64,000 bases of DNA from Chlorocebus sabaeus (GCF_047675955.1 NC_132917.1:12971887-13035886), one strand, 5' to 3'; counted from the stretch's first letter, positions 9,801 to 21,019 are shown. Notes: a model not told the origin generated them from the letters alone. Program-made: numbers and translations.

Positions 9801-11218
9801 TAAGTCATTTCTACCATTGTATTTTCCACCCTGAAAAAGAATAGTACCTTTATTATATTAAGTTATCATATATACTGTGATTTAATTTTTAACTTTCTAT
9901 TTTATTTGATTGATTCATTTATCTATTTTTATACAAAGAATACATTGATTTAACTTCAACGTTTTTATAAATTATTATACTGCTGACTAAAGCAAGTTCT
10001 TCCTTTAATGTTCTCTTCCACTAATCTCTTGTTTCTTCTGAGGAAGTTTTTCTTCCATGTAATAATTCAGATTATTATTTCCAATGCCAAAACACTATGT
10101 TGAGTTACTAATTAGAATTAACATAAATTTATATATTAATCTTGTAAAAATCAACATTTCATTTAGTCTTAAAATGAAGACTATGATATGTGTCTTCTTT
10201 TGTGCAGAACTTATTTTATATCTATAAATACATTTTTATTTAGTACTTCATTCAGGACCTTATACTTTAAAAATTATTTCTAGCCAGCATATAATTTTGA
10301 ATGCTAGGAAATAGAATATTTTCCCTGATTCCTTTTCTAAGTGTTTTGCTAGAAAATAGATCAACTGTTGATTTTTAATATTAGAAATTTCATGGCAGAA
10401 AAATCTGGACTTTTTTTGGTATTAATATCACAGAGAAAAATACTTATTTTCCAATGTTTATATCAGCATTCTTATTTTTCTAAATGCATTTTCTAGAACC
10501 TAATAGGCACAATTTAAATGAAAATGGTAATGGTAGGTGTATAGTTTCTGATTTTAATTTAAATAGTTTTATTGTTTTACCTTTTAGGTTGACAACAAAT
10601 GATGACTTTTATTAGTGTTTACTATACTAAAATTTCTCATTTTTAGCTATGATTATATGATCTTTCTTTGATGTATTGATGTACTACTAGAATAAGCTCT
10701 ATCTGCTTATAGTTTATTGTTTTGCTGACAATGTACTTGCTTCTTTTTAATAATGCTTTATTCTTGATTTGAAATTATTGCTTCTACATTCACAAAAATA
10801 CTATTCCACTTTGTTCTTAATAAAAATATTTTTAACCTAGTTATTGTATTAAAGATGTCTTGATTTCACAAAAGGTATCAAGGATTTTAAAATATTTTTC
10901 TAGCTCCTGGAATTACTTAAATAACGGTTTAATTATCTGTTCTTTTGAAACTAAGTAAAACTCAATTATTAATCCAGTAGATCCTGTTTCAACGAACAAA
11001 GTTTTCAAATACTTTGTAATAATTAGTCTTCATATTTTGACTTATTTGAGGTTCATTTTATTTTTGCCATGAAATTTAGATCATTATTTGATAGGAATTA
11101 TAGATTTCTCTTAGGATTTCAAATTCTTTTGACAATATATCCTTTCCAATATTTATATTTATTCTATTACATTTATTCTGCTCTATTCTAGTGCAGCTTT
11201 TAACATTATTTATCCCGA
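9801..11218 (-). mobile_element. old L1M ORF2, second segment
   Basis: Very AT-rich sequence on the plus strand with antisense ORF2-like stretches such as 'atctatttttatacaaagaa', 'tgatctttctttgatgtatt', 'ctgttcttttgaaactaag' and 'cagtagatcctgtttcaacg'. It appears to continue the L1M fragment split by the LTR at 9402-9800. Individual matches are weak because of age, so the extent is approximate. Confidence 0.5.
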
Positions 11219-11737
11219 TGGTAGGCCACATATAAGATCGCCAAATGATCCCTATCTCTCAGTATTTGTGCTCTCATATGATCCCCTCCCATTGAGTGGA
11301 GGATGGATCTGTTTTGCTTTGAACAAACAGAATACAGCAAAAATGATGGGTGTGATTGAGTTATGAAAAGACTCTCTCAGACTCTCACTGGCTTCCTCTG
11401 AGGGAAGCTAGCTACCATGCTGTAAGCAATTCTATGGAGAAGGCTGTCTGGCCAATGGCTAAAGGAAGATGCCTGTTAAAAGCCAGGAAGAAATAGAGCC
11501 CCTCAGCCAAACAAATGGAGACGCACTGAGTGTTGCTGACAATAACATCAAGAAATTTAGAAGTGGATTATCCTCTCCTTCAGACGAGACTGCAGCCCAG
11601 ATGACATCTTGATTATCACCCCACGGGAAATCTTAAGTCAGAGGCACTCATCCTAGGCCCAAATTCCTGACCTTCAGACACAGGAAAATCAATGTGGGAG
11701 GGGTAATTTATGATCTGAGAAATAGAGAACTAATACA
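11219..11737 (+). mobile_element. MLT1-type MaLR LTR
   Basis: A near-complete MLT1 LTR. The left part has 'atgatccctatctctcagta' and 'gatcccctcccattgagtgg', the middle 'acagcaaaaatgatgggtgt', then 'aagctagctaccatgctgta', 'ctatggagaaggctgtctgg' and 'tgcagcccagatgacatctt', and it ends 'gagaactaatacaa'. It sits inside AT-rich L1M sequence and is a later insertion. It contains no coding region. Confidence 0.9.
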
Positions 11738-12191
11738 AATTCTTTTCACTAACAATTTTTACCTTGGTTTATGTTGTTGTTTCAAATTTCTTTTCAAAAT
11801 TTAGAATTTTATTTTGTTACATATATTTGACAAGTCTTAATTTAGATGGATTTTAAAAAAAGAAAAATATTTATTGTAAAAGAAGGACATAATTATGCAG
11901 GCCAAACTGGTTGGTGAGTTCATGAACTTGTTAGAGACCCTGGCTCTTTTGAGCTTACTCCTCTAGGCGTAGACATCTTCTCTCCTTTTGGTACAAGTTC
12001 TACCAGGTTAAAAGGTGGGAGAAGGACCAGAGAAGTGCCAGGGATTTAAGGTATTCAATAATATTTTTATGATAACAAATTGACTGGATATTCTATCATG
12101 TATCTGGAAAGTAGGTAGGAATATGATAACGTTTCAGCAAAGCAGTCATGTGACCATTGTTACCATGGTAACAGAGTTTGTTACCATAAAG
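11738..12191. other. unassigned sequence, start perhaps L1M continuation
   Basis: The first 130 bp are AT-rich and could be the continuation of the L1M interrupted by MLT1. The rest (about 11880-12190) is not recognised. A small inverted motif 'ttaccatggtaa' lies at 12160-12171. Confidence 0.4.
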
Positions 12192-12408
12192 CAGGGTCAA
12201 CAAACTACGACCCATGGTCCAAACCCAGCCCATTGTCTGCTTTTATAAATATAATTTTATTGAAACGTACCCACACCTCACCATTTATTGTTTTGTTTTC
12301 TATGGCTGCTTTCACATTATAATAGCATAGATAAATGGAGACAGAGAGCATAAAATCTGTAAGAAATTTATTAGCAGGTCCTTTACAGAAAATGTTTGCC
12401 AGCCTCCC
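12192..12408 (+). mobile_element. MER5A-like nonautonomous hAT transposon
   Basis: The consensus order is clear: 'cagggtcaacaaactacgac', 'ggtccaaacccagccc', 'taaatataattttattgaaa', 'tatggctgctttcacattat', 'aggtcctttacagaaaatgt' and 'ttgccagcctccc'. The ends recall the imperfect hAT terminal repeats 'CAGGG...'. No 8-bp target duplication is obvious. It is an internally deleted, noncoding DNA transposon relic. Confidence 0.9.
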
Positions 12409-13929
12409 ATTTAAGAGAGGATAGAGTAGATGTGGGAACTAATCTGTAAAGTCAGGACAAGAAGCATAGCAGCAGAAAAAGCTTTCCATATTTGATATAA
12501 TAAAAGTGCAAGGATTTCAGGTAGGTAAATGATGACACAAAGGTAATTAATCGTATCAGTTAATAATTGCACCATAGTACTGTGCTAAGCACACAGCCAC
12601 AGAATCTCTGTGCCATGCAATGATGAGTATCTGTTTGGCTCATGAGACGGAAGGTTGGATGGGATTCAGATAACATAGGACAGGCCCAGGTTGGCTTCCC
12701 TGCTGGTACCTGCTAGGCCTACTCATAGGTCTGTCTGTACAAACTAGTATCTGGTCATCTAGGCTGGGTGTGGCTGGTGGCACTGCTTCGTGTTTGTCAT
12801 TACCTTTTTCATAACTACAGGCTGGGCTGAGGATATTCTTCTCCTGGTAATGTCAGAGAAAAAAAGAAGAAACAAACATTAAAATCCTGCTGAGGCCTTT
12901 ACTTAACATTGGTATCAATATCATTTCATCTTTATTCTATTGGTCAGAGTAAGTCAAATAGACAAATCCAAAGTCAAGAGGCAAGAAGTATACCCCAAAG
13001 TGAGTAGATGCTGCTAAGTGTTGTAGCATAGGGAAGGAAAACCATGGGGGTGCAGAATTGGAATTATAACACAGCCTCTGACATCAGTCTGAATGGATTC
13101 TTCCCATAGGGCTACCTGGGGAGATGTGAAAATTGTCTGAAGTGTGCATTTCCTGCCACCAGAGAGTTGCCCAGTGCAAAGGTGTCCATGACAGAGCAAG
13201 GGACAGAAATATTTCTAAGGAAGCTACAGCTGTGTACACTCAAAATTTAGTGTTTGAACTCCTGCCCCACAGAGTATGCTGACTAGGTACTGTTGGGTAA
13301 GCGAATACCACAGACAGTAGAATTCATTTCCATCTTCTCTAATCTTTGCACCTCCTCCTGCCCCACTCACCTGCTGCATGAAGTGTGGAGGCAGATATAC
13401 ATGAAAAATAAATACTGAAGGGACAACTATTTTATTTCTCCACCCTATATTCTTTAGTTTGGGGAAAAGGAGATGTTGTGAACTAGACTGAAGATTGAAA
13501 TCTTGGATTTTCGAGAATCCAGAGTGTTTTCATTTCCAAAATGACATGTGTTCTTATGACTAAATAGTGATTAGGAAACCTATGGGCTATGTCGAAAATA
13601 CCTTCAACAGGGAATGGAGGGAGAACCTATGCAACATGTCTCAAGGCAGCAGTTGGTGAAGAAAAATAAACTTTAAACAATTTTTGTTGCTATTATTTTC
13701 ATAAATCTTTGAATGAAGCCTCTTCATTAAATGAATTATAAGAGTAAATCTACCATGTTAGTCTATGATCTGTTAGAAGAAAAATTTACTTAGACTCAAT
13801 GATTCCACAACAAATGGCATTTAAAGTATGAAGCTTCAGAGCACATTTTTTGTTGTTACTAATGTGTTACTGGCATGAACTCTGAAAGACTGACATGGAG
13901 TTCCTCCCCTACCTCAAGGCAGCAGTTTT
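12409..13929. other. unassigned sequence, with LTR-like similarity at about 12600-13000
   Basis: No gene seen. The portion around 12640-12900 ('gtgtggctggtggcactg', 'aggctgggctgagg') has a composition and wording like an old ERVL/MaLR LTR in reverse, but I cannot place it. The minus frame 13014-13199 has no recognisable feature. Confidence 0.35.
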
Positions 13930-14274
13930 AGGACCATCCCATCTTATCCTTTTTTTTTTTTTTTTTCTTTTTGAGACGGAGTCTCGTTCTGTCGCCCAGG
14001 CTGCAGTGCAGTGGTGTGATCTCGGCTCACTGCAAACTCGGCCTCCCGGGTTCAAGCCATTCTGCTGCCTCAGGCTCCAGAGTAGGTGAGACTACAGGTG
14101 CCCACCTCCACGCACTGCTAATTTTTTTGTATTTTTAATGGACACAGGGTTTTCCTGTGTTAGCCAGGATGGTTTCCATCTCCTGACCTCATGATCCTCC
14201 TGCCTCAGTCTCCCAAAGTGCTGGGATTACAGGCGTGAGACACTGTGCCCGGCCAGGATCCTCCCATCTTATTC
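13930..14274 (-). mobile_element. Alu (AluS/Y-like) with target-site duplications
   Basis: A full-length Alu in reverse at 13950-14254: a 17-bp poly-T, then 'gagacggagtctcgttctgt', 'tgcagtggtgtgatctcggc', the middle 'gctaatttttttgtattttt', and 'gctgggattacaggcgtgag' to 'gcccggcc'. The flanking 20-mers at 13930-13949 and 14255-14274 match at 17 of 20 positions and are the target-site duplication from L1-machinery insertion. The 64-codon plus frame at 13895-14089 runs into the antisense Alu and is not a gene. Confidence 0.97.
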
Positions 14275-14731
14275 TAAGAGGGCTAATGAAATAACACAAC
14301 TTGGAGCTGTCCCTGTGAGATCAGAAGGACCAGAAGATGAATCCCAATGTGAGCTTCTGTGTATCCTTGATATTGTAGTTACCTTTGGTCTCATTTGATT
14401 GATGGTTCAACAATGAACTGATGAAAATGCAACCCTGGCTGAGTCTGAATTGTTGTTGTCATGAATTCCTCCCCTGTGTTAGCCCTGTGGCTGGTCAGGC
14501 TTAATCCCCAGGTCACAATGTTGTGGTAGGGTTAAACTGACAACAGAGGGGATAGAACTTGGAATATTATTATCACCACCACCACAATGAGTCAGATCTG
14601 TTCATCTTTGATCAGGATTTGGTGATAGGAAGAGTAATTTCATTTATAAACATCCCTAAGTAAAGCCATCAGGGGAAAGAGAGTAGAACTATATCAAAAT
14701 TATTAGACATACACAGAAAGTACTCAATAGT
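14275..14731. other. unassigned sequence
   Basis: No gene or repeat recognised. The stretch includes a short 'atcaccaccaccaca' trinucleotide-like tract at about 14571-14585. Confidence 0.45.
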
Positions 14732-15103
14732 TGATGTACTTTGTCTGTGTCCCCACCCAAATCTCATCTTGAATTGTAGCTCCCATAAAACCCACATGTC
14801 ATGGCAGCGATCTGGTGGGAGTAACTGAATCATGGGGGTAGTTACCTCCATGCTGCTGTCCTCCTAATAGTATATGAGTTCTCACGAGATCTGATGAGAA
14901 AGGGGATTTCCCCCAGTTGGCTCAGCACTTCTGCTTCCTGCCACCGTGTGAAGTAGGAAGTGTTTTCTTCCCCTTCCTCCATGATTGTATGTTTCCTGAG
15001 GCCTCCCCAGCCCTGTGGAACTGTGATCCAATTAAGTGTCTTTCCTTTATAAATTACCCCACCTCAGTATTTCTTCATAGCAGCATGAGAACAAACTAAG
15101 ACA
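14732..15103 (+). mobile_element. solo MaLR LTR (MST type)
   Basis: Starts 'tgatgtactttgtctgtgtc' and shows 'cccacccaaatctcatcttg', 'tgaattgtagctcccataaa', 'gagttctcacgagatctgat', 'cctgaggcctccccagccct' and the end 'cagcatgagaacaaactaag' plus 'aca'. It is complete at both ends, without an internal region, so it is a solo LTR. Frames 14669-14851 and 14917-15099 are contained in or overlap it and are not genes. Confidence 0.92.
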
Positions 15104-15384
15104 GTAGTGATGGCTGAATTGAGGAATAAATGAAGGGTCCAAATATGATGTTAGACTTTGTCTTTTCCCACCTCAGTCCTCTGTACAATTCCACTTTGCT
15201 TCTCTGAAGGAAAGGGAATAAGGGTGGAATTACAAACACATCTGAAACTCTTATTTGTAATTTAAACAAAGCTTATCATGGGTCTCTTCTTTATTTCTTC
15301 ACATTGACACCCCACTTACCCCCTAATTCCCATTTCAGTCTCTCCTCCTTCCCACTTACCCTCTTCATCGCACCTAAATATACA
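15104..15384. other. unassigned sequence
   Basis: Contains a C/T-rich stretch at about 15300-15370 ('cacttaccccctaattccc'). Nothing further recognised. Confidence 0.4.
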
Positions 15385-15545
15385 GAGTATTGTAGGGAAG
15401 GAATAGAACTAATCACTTTGAATGCATTACCTCATTAAGCCTCATAATACATTTATATAGAAACTATTATTATGTACATTCTATAGATGAAGAGAGTGGA
15501 GTTAGAATATTTACGCAGGTTTCCCAAAGCCTATTCTTAGGCCTA
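15385..15545 (-). repeat. MIR-like SINE fragment
   Basis: The order 'gcattacctcattaagcctc', 'aaactattattatgtacatt' and 'atagatgaagagagtggagt' mirrors the reverse MIR pattern (tta-tctcatt-aatcctc, tactattatta-ccca-tt, acagatgaggaaactgag). Old and diverged. Confidence 0.6.
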
Positions 15546-15959
15546 GGAGTTTGGATTGGTTCTACCCCTGATGCACAACCATACTGGTATATTGGCTTCA
15601 AGTATGGTTCATATGGTAGTATATGTTCAGCTTCAAATCCTTCTATTTTCTTCTCTTCAAAAAGAGCAACAAATCATCAATAGAACAGTTAAGATGCTTA
15701 CTATTTCCCTTTTACGATAATTAAGTGCAGTGCACAGCGTGGTACCAAGGAAGAGCTGGGGCAGGGATGTGATGTGTGACCTGTCATGATTTCAATTATC
15801 CCTTCCCATATTTTTATATGAACTATCAGCATTTTTAACACTGTGTATATGCAGCTTCAACTCATTCTATCAGGTAACTGCTGTTAAAACTCTCGCACAT
15901 TTCACTGTTACCATTGCATGTTTCTCCAACCTAGAACTTTGGCGTTTCTTGTTTTGTAG
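15546..15959. other. unassigned sequence
   Basis: No gene or clear repeat recognised before the MLT1-like sequence. Confidence 0.4.
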
Positions 15960-16225
15960 TCACCTAACTCCAACCTCGACTGCAGCCATCCCATGGTTGA
16001 CTTCCCTCTGTGTGTTTCTGTCCTCACATGAGAATTTCCACTTCTTATAAAAACACCAGTTGTTTTTGATTAAGGGTCCACAGTGTTCCAGTATTATCTT
16101 ATTTTAACTAGTTAGAGCTACAAGGTCCCTAATTCCAAATAAAACAACATGCACAGATACTACGGGTCAGGGCTTCAACATATATTTTTGGAGAACACAT
16201 TTAGCACATAGTAGCGATGCTAGAA
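15960..16225 (-). mobile_element. MLT1-type MaLR LTR fragment
   Basis: In reverse this follows the MLT1 LTR pattern. The plus strand has 'gacttccctctgtgtgtttc', 'cacttcttataaaaacacca', 'tgattaagggtcca' and 'gggtcagggcttcaacatat', ending near 'agaacacatttagcacatag'. The 3' part of the element is on the left and is diverged. Confidence 0.65.
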
Positions 16226-16402
16226 AATTAACATTTTTCTCTATAATTTTACACAGTTTTAGGTTCAGGCCCAATGATCTCTGACTTCTTTTACAATTCT
16301 AACAGGCCTTGTCCCTGAAAGTTATTTTTATTGACATTTTTTATAATTTGAATAATTTTTTTAATTGAAACGACTGGAAAAAATTACTGTATTTTCATGC
16401 AT

Positions 16403-16435
<33 letters not shown>
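16403..16435. repeat. (CA)n microsatellite
   Basis: About 16 CA units with one 'cg' interruption near the right end. Likely polymorphic within the species. Confidence 0.95.
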
Positions 16436-16700
16436 AAGATTCAGTGAGCATAGCCTGAAGTATGCACAGCACTAATGGGAACAGAAAAGAAAAATATTTA
16501 AGATCCGTCAAGGTTACAACGGACTGCCAGAGACTTACATACTGCCTTGTTTCTAAGGTCAGCTGCTAGATGGCTTACAAGAGTTTTGTTTGCACAAAGA
16601 TTAATTTATTATTTATGAAATTAATAATTTATTATTAATTTCATTAATTCATGAAAGCCTATAAAACATATTTGTAGGTGGTTGTTAATGTTTATTGAAG
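16436..16700. other. unassigned sequence with a TAAT-type palindromic stretch
   Basis: Around 16602-16650 the sequence repeats 'attaatttattatt' and 'aattaataatttattatta', an AT-only low-complexity stretch. No gene seen. Confidence 0.45.
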
Positions 16701-16734
16701 TGTGTGTGTGTGTTCGGTGTGTGTGTGTGTGTGT
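16701..16734. repeat. (TG)n microsatellite with a TTCGG interruption
   Basis: A TG run of about 6 units, interrupted by 'ttcg', followed by about 8 more units. The interruption will make it more stable than a pure repeat. Confidence 0.92.
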
Positions 16735-17413
16735 CCACACTTTACCATAGCCCAAGATCCTTAGGAAAAAATTTCCATCATCCTTTAGCTTTCTTCTTCT
16801 TGAGATCTTATTATCTGAATGACTTTATACATACTAAAAAGTAATCAAAAAATTTCAGGAGTGCAGCTGCCTATATGTTGGATGATGACTGTATGGTGTT
16901 TTAAACATTTGGCCATAGATAATGAAAGCTTATTCATCTCAGTTCTTTCGATGAGTATTACACTGGGGTGTGACTGAATCTGATGTGTGCTCAGAACACA
17001 AATGAAAGCCAAAAGTTTACAACAGGATTTTTCATCCCATTATTATGATTTTTGCTTCACGGAAGGACATGCAGGAGAATTGAACAAGAGGAAAGAGGAG
17101 GAAGCACTAACGTTTGCTCATACTAGGATTAGAGGAAAGCACTGATTTTTGTGTGTGTGACAAGTGTTTTGTATGCTCATCGCATTTTCACCTATGGGTA
17201 CATTCTCCGATTGTTCTCATGTTATCAAAAAATAAATCGAGGCTTCTAAAATTAATTCATTTGCTTCTGATTAAACAAGTGATAGAATATGGACCAAAAT
17301 TTGAACTAAGTCATGTGCCACTGATCATACAAGTGGTAGAAAATGGAGCAAAACTTTGGACTAAGATTTGTTAGACCCCAAATCCTTAGCAGACTTTTCT
17401 CCAGGCCACTGTT
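16735..17413. other. unassigned sequence containing short frames
   Basis: The 86-codon plus frame at 17114-17374 and the overlapping frames at 17343-17610 have no recognisable domain. The sequence 'caagtgatagaatatggacc' / 'caagtggtagaaaatggagc' at 17275-17350 shows an internal near-repeat about 60 bp apart. I see no reason to call a gene. Confidence 0.4.
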
Positions 17414-17456
17414 GTATGTGTGTATCTCTGTGTGTGCGTGTGTGTGTGAGTCTGTG
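17414..17456. repeat. imperfect (TG)n tract
   Basis: TG-rich tract 'gtgtgtatctctgtgtgtgc' followed by 'gtgtgtgtgtgagtctgtgc', interrupted several times. Confidence 0.8.
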
Positions 17457-17667
17457 CAGGAAGAGACAGAGGCAACCACTGTCACCCAAAGGAAGCCATT
17501 GTGGCAAGAATGTTGTCAGAACACTTTACATTTTCCTGTTTATATCTTGCTCTAAAGATTCTTCAGCTCAGATTGCTCCTAGGGAAATTTTGAGGTGTTT
17601 AAAAATATGAGTCTGTTGACCTGAATAAAAAAAATTCATGGGTAGTGGGTTATAATAAAGAAGTTAG

Positions 17668-17959
17668 GCCGGCCGCGGTGGCTCAAGCCTGTAATCCCAG
17701 CACTTTGGGAGGCCGAGACGGGCAGATCACGAGGTCAGGAGATCGAGACCATCCTGGCTAACATGGTGAAACCCCGTCTCTACTAAAAACTACAAAAAAC
17801 TAGCCGGGCGAGGTGGCGGGCACCTGTAGTCCCAGCTACCCAGGAGGCTAAGGCAGGAGAATGGCGTGAACCTGGAAGGCGGAACTTGCAGTGAGCTGAG
17901 ATCCGGCCACTGCACTCCAGCCTGGGCGACAGAGCGAGACTCCGTCTCAAAAAAAAAAA
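17668..17959 (+). mobile_element. young AluY, cercopithecid AluYR-like
   Basis: A full-length Alu with a short A-tail of about 11 A. Against human AluY it reads 'gctcaagcctgtaatccc' (A for C), 'ggccgagacgggcagatc', 'aactagccgggcgaggtgg' (C and A for T and T) and 'gctgagatccggccactgc' (T, and CC for GC). I know this combination from AluYR-type subfamilies of Old World monkeys. It retains many CpGs, consistent with a young copy. The A-tail runs into 'aagttattgg', and 'aagtta' also precedes the Alu, so a short target duplication is plausible. The minus-strand 66-codon frame 17783-17983 is antisense Alu. Confidence 0.95.
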
Positions 17960-18032
17960 GTTATTGGCATTTGTATTAATCAAATTCTATTGGTTTCAAA
18001 AAACAGAACCAATAGATTAGCTATAGCTACAG

Positions 18033-18083
18033 ATGGAGACAAAGAAAGAGAGAGAAGGAAAGAGAGAGGGGAGAGAAAGAGAT
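18033..18083. repeat. (GA)-rich low-complexity tract
   Basis: Purine-only stretch of GAGA, GGAA and GGGGA units. The 62-codon plus frame starting here (KKEREGKREGRER) is simply its translation. Confidence 0.85.
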
Positions 18084-18499
18084 TACAGGAAATTAGTTCA
18101 AGTGATTTCAGGGTCTGACAAGTCCCAAGATCCTCAGGTTGAGTCAGCTAGCTGGATTACCATGAAAACCAATAGTATAGTTCCACTCAGAGTCAGAAGG
18201 CCTAAAAATCAGATGAGGTAAGCTGATGGCCTAGTTCCAGGCTAAAAGTTGATAAGCTTGATACCTAGGGAAAGCCAATCTTTCAGTTTGTGTCTGGATG
18301 CAAGAAGAAACTGATGTAAGAATCTGAAGGCCACCAGGCGGCATAAACTGTCTTTTACTTAAGGTAGATTGAGACTATATTCTCTTCAGACCTTCAACTG
18401 ATTTAATGAGGCCCACCACATTAAGATAGTAATTTGCTTTATTCAGTCTACAAATTAAAATGAGAATATCATCTCAAAACCCCCTCACAGAAGCATCCT
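18084..18499. other. unassigned sequence
   Basis: No gene or recognised repeat. The right part may be the diverged start of the MaLR LTR that follows. Confidence 0.4.
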
Positions 18500-18913
18500 G
18501 AATAATGTTTCACCAACTGTCTGGGCACCCTGTAGCCCATTCAAGTTGACGTGTGTTTATGATTTACATATTTATGTACCCTGAACATTCAGATTTTCAA
18601 ATCATAACAGCCACATTGAAGGTTTTACAAGGTGGAGTCTTTGAGAAGTAATTAGGTCATCAGGTCAGAACCTTTATAAATGGGACTAGTGCCCTTAAAA
18701 GTAAGTTCAAAGGAGCTCATTCACATCTTCCACCAAGTAAGATACAGTTAAATCTCCATCTATGAGGGAATGGGTCCTCCCCAGACACAAAATATATCTG
18801 AGTCCAGATCCTGGACTTCCAAACTTCCAGAAACATGAGAAATAAATATATGTTATTTATAAGCCACCCAGTCTAAGGTATTTTATTATAACAATTTGAA
18901 TGGACTAAGATAA
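18500..18913 (+). mobile_element. MaLR LTR (MLT1/MST-type), diverged
   Basis: Shows 'gtggagtctttgagaagtaa', 'ttaggtcatcaggtcagaac', 'gggactagtgcccttaaaag', 'catcttccaccaagtaagat', 'tcctggacttccaaacttcc' and 'ataagccacccagtctaagg', ending 'gaatggactaagata'. These are in the order of an LTR from the older MST/MLT1 group. The left 100 bp is poorly conserved. Confidence 0.85.
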
Positions 18914-19199
18914 CATATAAAATTAACCATCATAGAATTGGTAAACCTTTCCTTTCAAAAAATGATGTTCATTCAATTTGTTAACATGGATAGTCTTATT
19001 TAGACCTAAAGAAAAAATAGCTATAAATTGAATATTAAGAAATATCTTACACTGTTTCTGCAATAAACCTGCCTTTTCCTCTTTGCATCTAATGAGAGTT
19101 CTCTGAAATTCTCTGTAAGCATTATTTCCTACTGTTTTTTTCCCCACACATGCAATGTGCTAAAAATGCCGGAACACTCATATGCCCTGAATACCCCAT
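18914..19199. other. unassigned sequence
   Basis: No gene or recognised repeat. The 74-codon minus frame 18923-19147 has no identifiable feature. Confidence 0.4.
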
Positions 19200-19420
19200 G
19201 CAACCATGCACTCACATGCCCTGAGCCTTTGATCGTGCTGTGCCCTGTGCATAAAGGGACCTTTCCTGCCCCCATTCTCTATCTGAAAGAAACCTGCCTG
19301 ATTTTCAAAGGCCAATACATGTATCCCCTCCTTTGTGAAGCGTTTCCTCTGTCCTTGACCCACAAAATTGACCAGTCCCTCTACTTGATCAGAGAATACT
19401 GTTCGTACTACTAGCACGAT
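19200..19420 (-). mobile_element. L2-like LINE fragment
   Basis: The plus strand resembles the reverse L2 3' region: 'cattctctatctgaaagaa', 'tttcaaaggccaatacatgt' and 'ctcctttgtgaagcgtttcc' parallel the L2 antisense 'ttcaaggcccagctcaaatg ... ctcctctgtgaagcc'. Two opposing frames (19157-19414 plus, 19178-19516 minus, 112 codons) overlap it and are probably chance frames in less AT-rich sequence. Confidence 0.5.
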
Positions 19421-19799
19421 GTCTGCCCTGACTGTTAGTTGTAAGGAGGCACATTGTCCATAGTTCAGCCTATCAATCCATAACGGCCAGCCTGACCACT
19501 CCAGCTCCCTTGGCAACAGCCCCTCAGTGCTTTTTTACTTTGTTCCCAACGTACTTCCTTTGGTTCATGTCTCAACCTGCCTCTGCCTGTGGTTTCTGCT
19601 TCTCCTTTGTACATTTTGTATTGAGATTTGTCCCTGCTGATTTTGGCTTCTGGGGTACCCCAAATAATCATTATTTTCTATATGGCTACACTATTCAAGA
19701 ATGCTTTGAGCAAGACCCTCCCAGAGGGTGAAATTCTCAGCTGGGGCCTTCTTCACCTCTCTACGTGTGAATTCATTCACAGAGAACTCGTCACTCTAA
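19421..19799. other. unassigned sequence, possibly a diverged L2 linker
   Basis: This lies between two L2-like patches of the same orientation and may belong to the same old LINE. I recognise no direct match. Several overlapping short frames lack features. Confidence 0.35.
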
Positions 19800-19937
19800 T
19801 TTCTACCTATATAATTATTTCTCTCCTGTTAGATGGTGAGCTCTTTTTGTGTAGAATTTTTATCGCATCCATCTGTGTTTCTCTTCTGATTTCTTTATGT
19901 TTATTATAATTTTTATGCTTAATAAATGTGTGACCTG
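19800..19937 (-). mobile_element. L2 3' end fragment
   Basis: 'ctcctgttagatggtgagct' followed by 'catccatctgtgtttctc' and 'ttatgcttaataaatgtgtg' parallels the antisense L2 tail: 'agactgtgagctccttgagg ... gtatccccag ... gctcaataaatgtttg'. Confidence 0.6.
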
Positions 19938-20619
19938 GAGTAAAATAAGTGTATTTTTATTTTGAGTGTCCTCTTTACTCCTCTCAGCTTCTAAATTCTT
20001 GCTCTCCTTTCAGTGCTAATTCTAGTCTTCTCGGATTACCCCAGCTGGAGGTGATGTGTTCTGAACTGGATTCCTGTCTTTCATAGAAAGCAGAGGTTAC
20101 TCTTTTGACTGACTGTGGCCTTCTGCTTTGTCTCGCTGCTGAGTGGAAAAATTCCATGAGCCATCACTGTTTCACTCCTTTCATACCTCTATGCAACACT
20201 TATGAGAGTACATGAATTACATACTACTTTTGGACTGAAAAACTGGTTTTACTTTGCTTTCTTTAAGTTATGCGCTATGCTGAATGCAGATAACCCACAG
20301 TAATAAGTGGCATCCAACCACTTGTCACATCCTTATTTACTGTTTGAGTCTGCTACTCAGGCATTTGTGATCATCTTTTAGGATAGAGGAAATAATTAAT
20401 CATGTCTGTAAACCTAGCATTTCACATGTGCCTGGAACTGAACAGTGACTAGCTCAAGACTGAATAATTATTGATATATTATGACAATCTTCAAATTGCT
20501 TCTTAATTACATAATAAAGGAGGAAAGATAATTCACATTCATTGAATATCTGCTTTGTTAAATAAATAGTGTATTTGATATTTATTATTTCATTCAAAGC
20601 CTAGGGAGGGTTATTCAGT
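19938..20619. other. unassigned sequence
   Basis: No gene or confidently recognised repeat. A MIR-like 'cattcattgaatatctgctt' stretch occurs at about 20538-20560. Confidence 0.4.
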
Positions 20620-20706
20620 ATGTCTTGGTCTCAGCTTCATCTGCAAATTGGGAATGCTATTAATACTTACCTCATGGAACTGTGAGGAATAACTGAATTA
20701 ATAAAT
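20620..20706 (+). repeat. MIR fragment
   Basis: 'ctcagcttcatctgcaaatt', 'gggaatgctattaatactta' and 'cctcatggaactgtgaggaa' follow the MIR plus-strand order 'cctcagtttcctcatctgta ... cctacctcatagggttgttg'. Confidence 0.75.
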
Positions 20707-20800
20707 GTAAAACCACTGAACTGTGTACTTTAAAAGGGTGAATTGTGTAATGTGAATTACATCTTAATAAATATTAATTTTTTAAAAGCCCATGGATATG
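20707..20800 (+). mobile_element. L1M 3' end fragment
   Basis: 'aaaccactgaactgtgtact', 'ttaaaagggtgaattgtgta' and 'atgtgaattacatcttaata' match the terminal 3' UTR of L1MB-L1MD-type elements, followed by an A/T-rich remnant of the tail. Confidence 0.8.
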
Positions 20801-21019
20801 CTGAAAATAATGCTTTCCTATTTCATAGGCAGACCCAATGTCAGAGGTCATAAACTCTATAAAATGCTATCTGAGGAGCTCTGACACTGGTGTCTTTCTT
20901 TTTCCCATCATCTGAGCTCCAACATGGCCATCCTTGTTTTTGTTCTTTCCCTAATTTAGCCTGTTGGTCACTATGAGATCTTATCCATCTTATGTTCACT
21001 AATTTTTTTTTTTTAAAGC
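20801..21019. other. unassigned sequence
   Basis: Nothing recognised apart from a T-run at 21003-21014. Confidence 0.4.

Noticed and set aside
13895..14089. Frame with a peptide typical of Alu-derived proteins
   Set aside because: It enters an antisense Alu. Such frames are common and there are no splice or expression signals that I can judge.
19157..19516. Opposing frames of 85 and 112 codons
   Set aside because: They overlap each other on opposite strands across L2-like sequence. No recognisable protein features.
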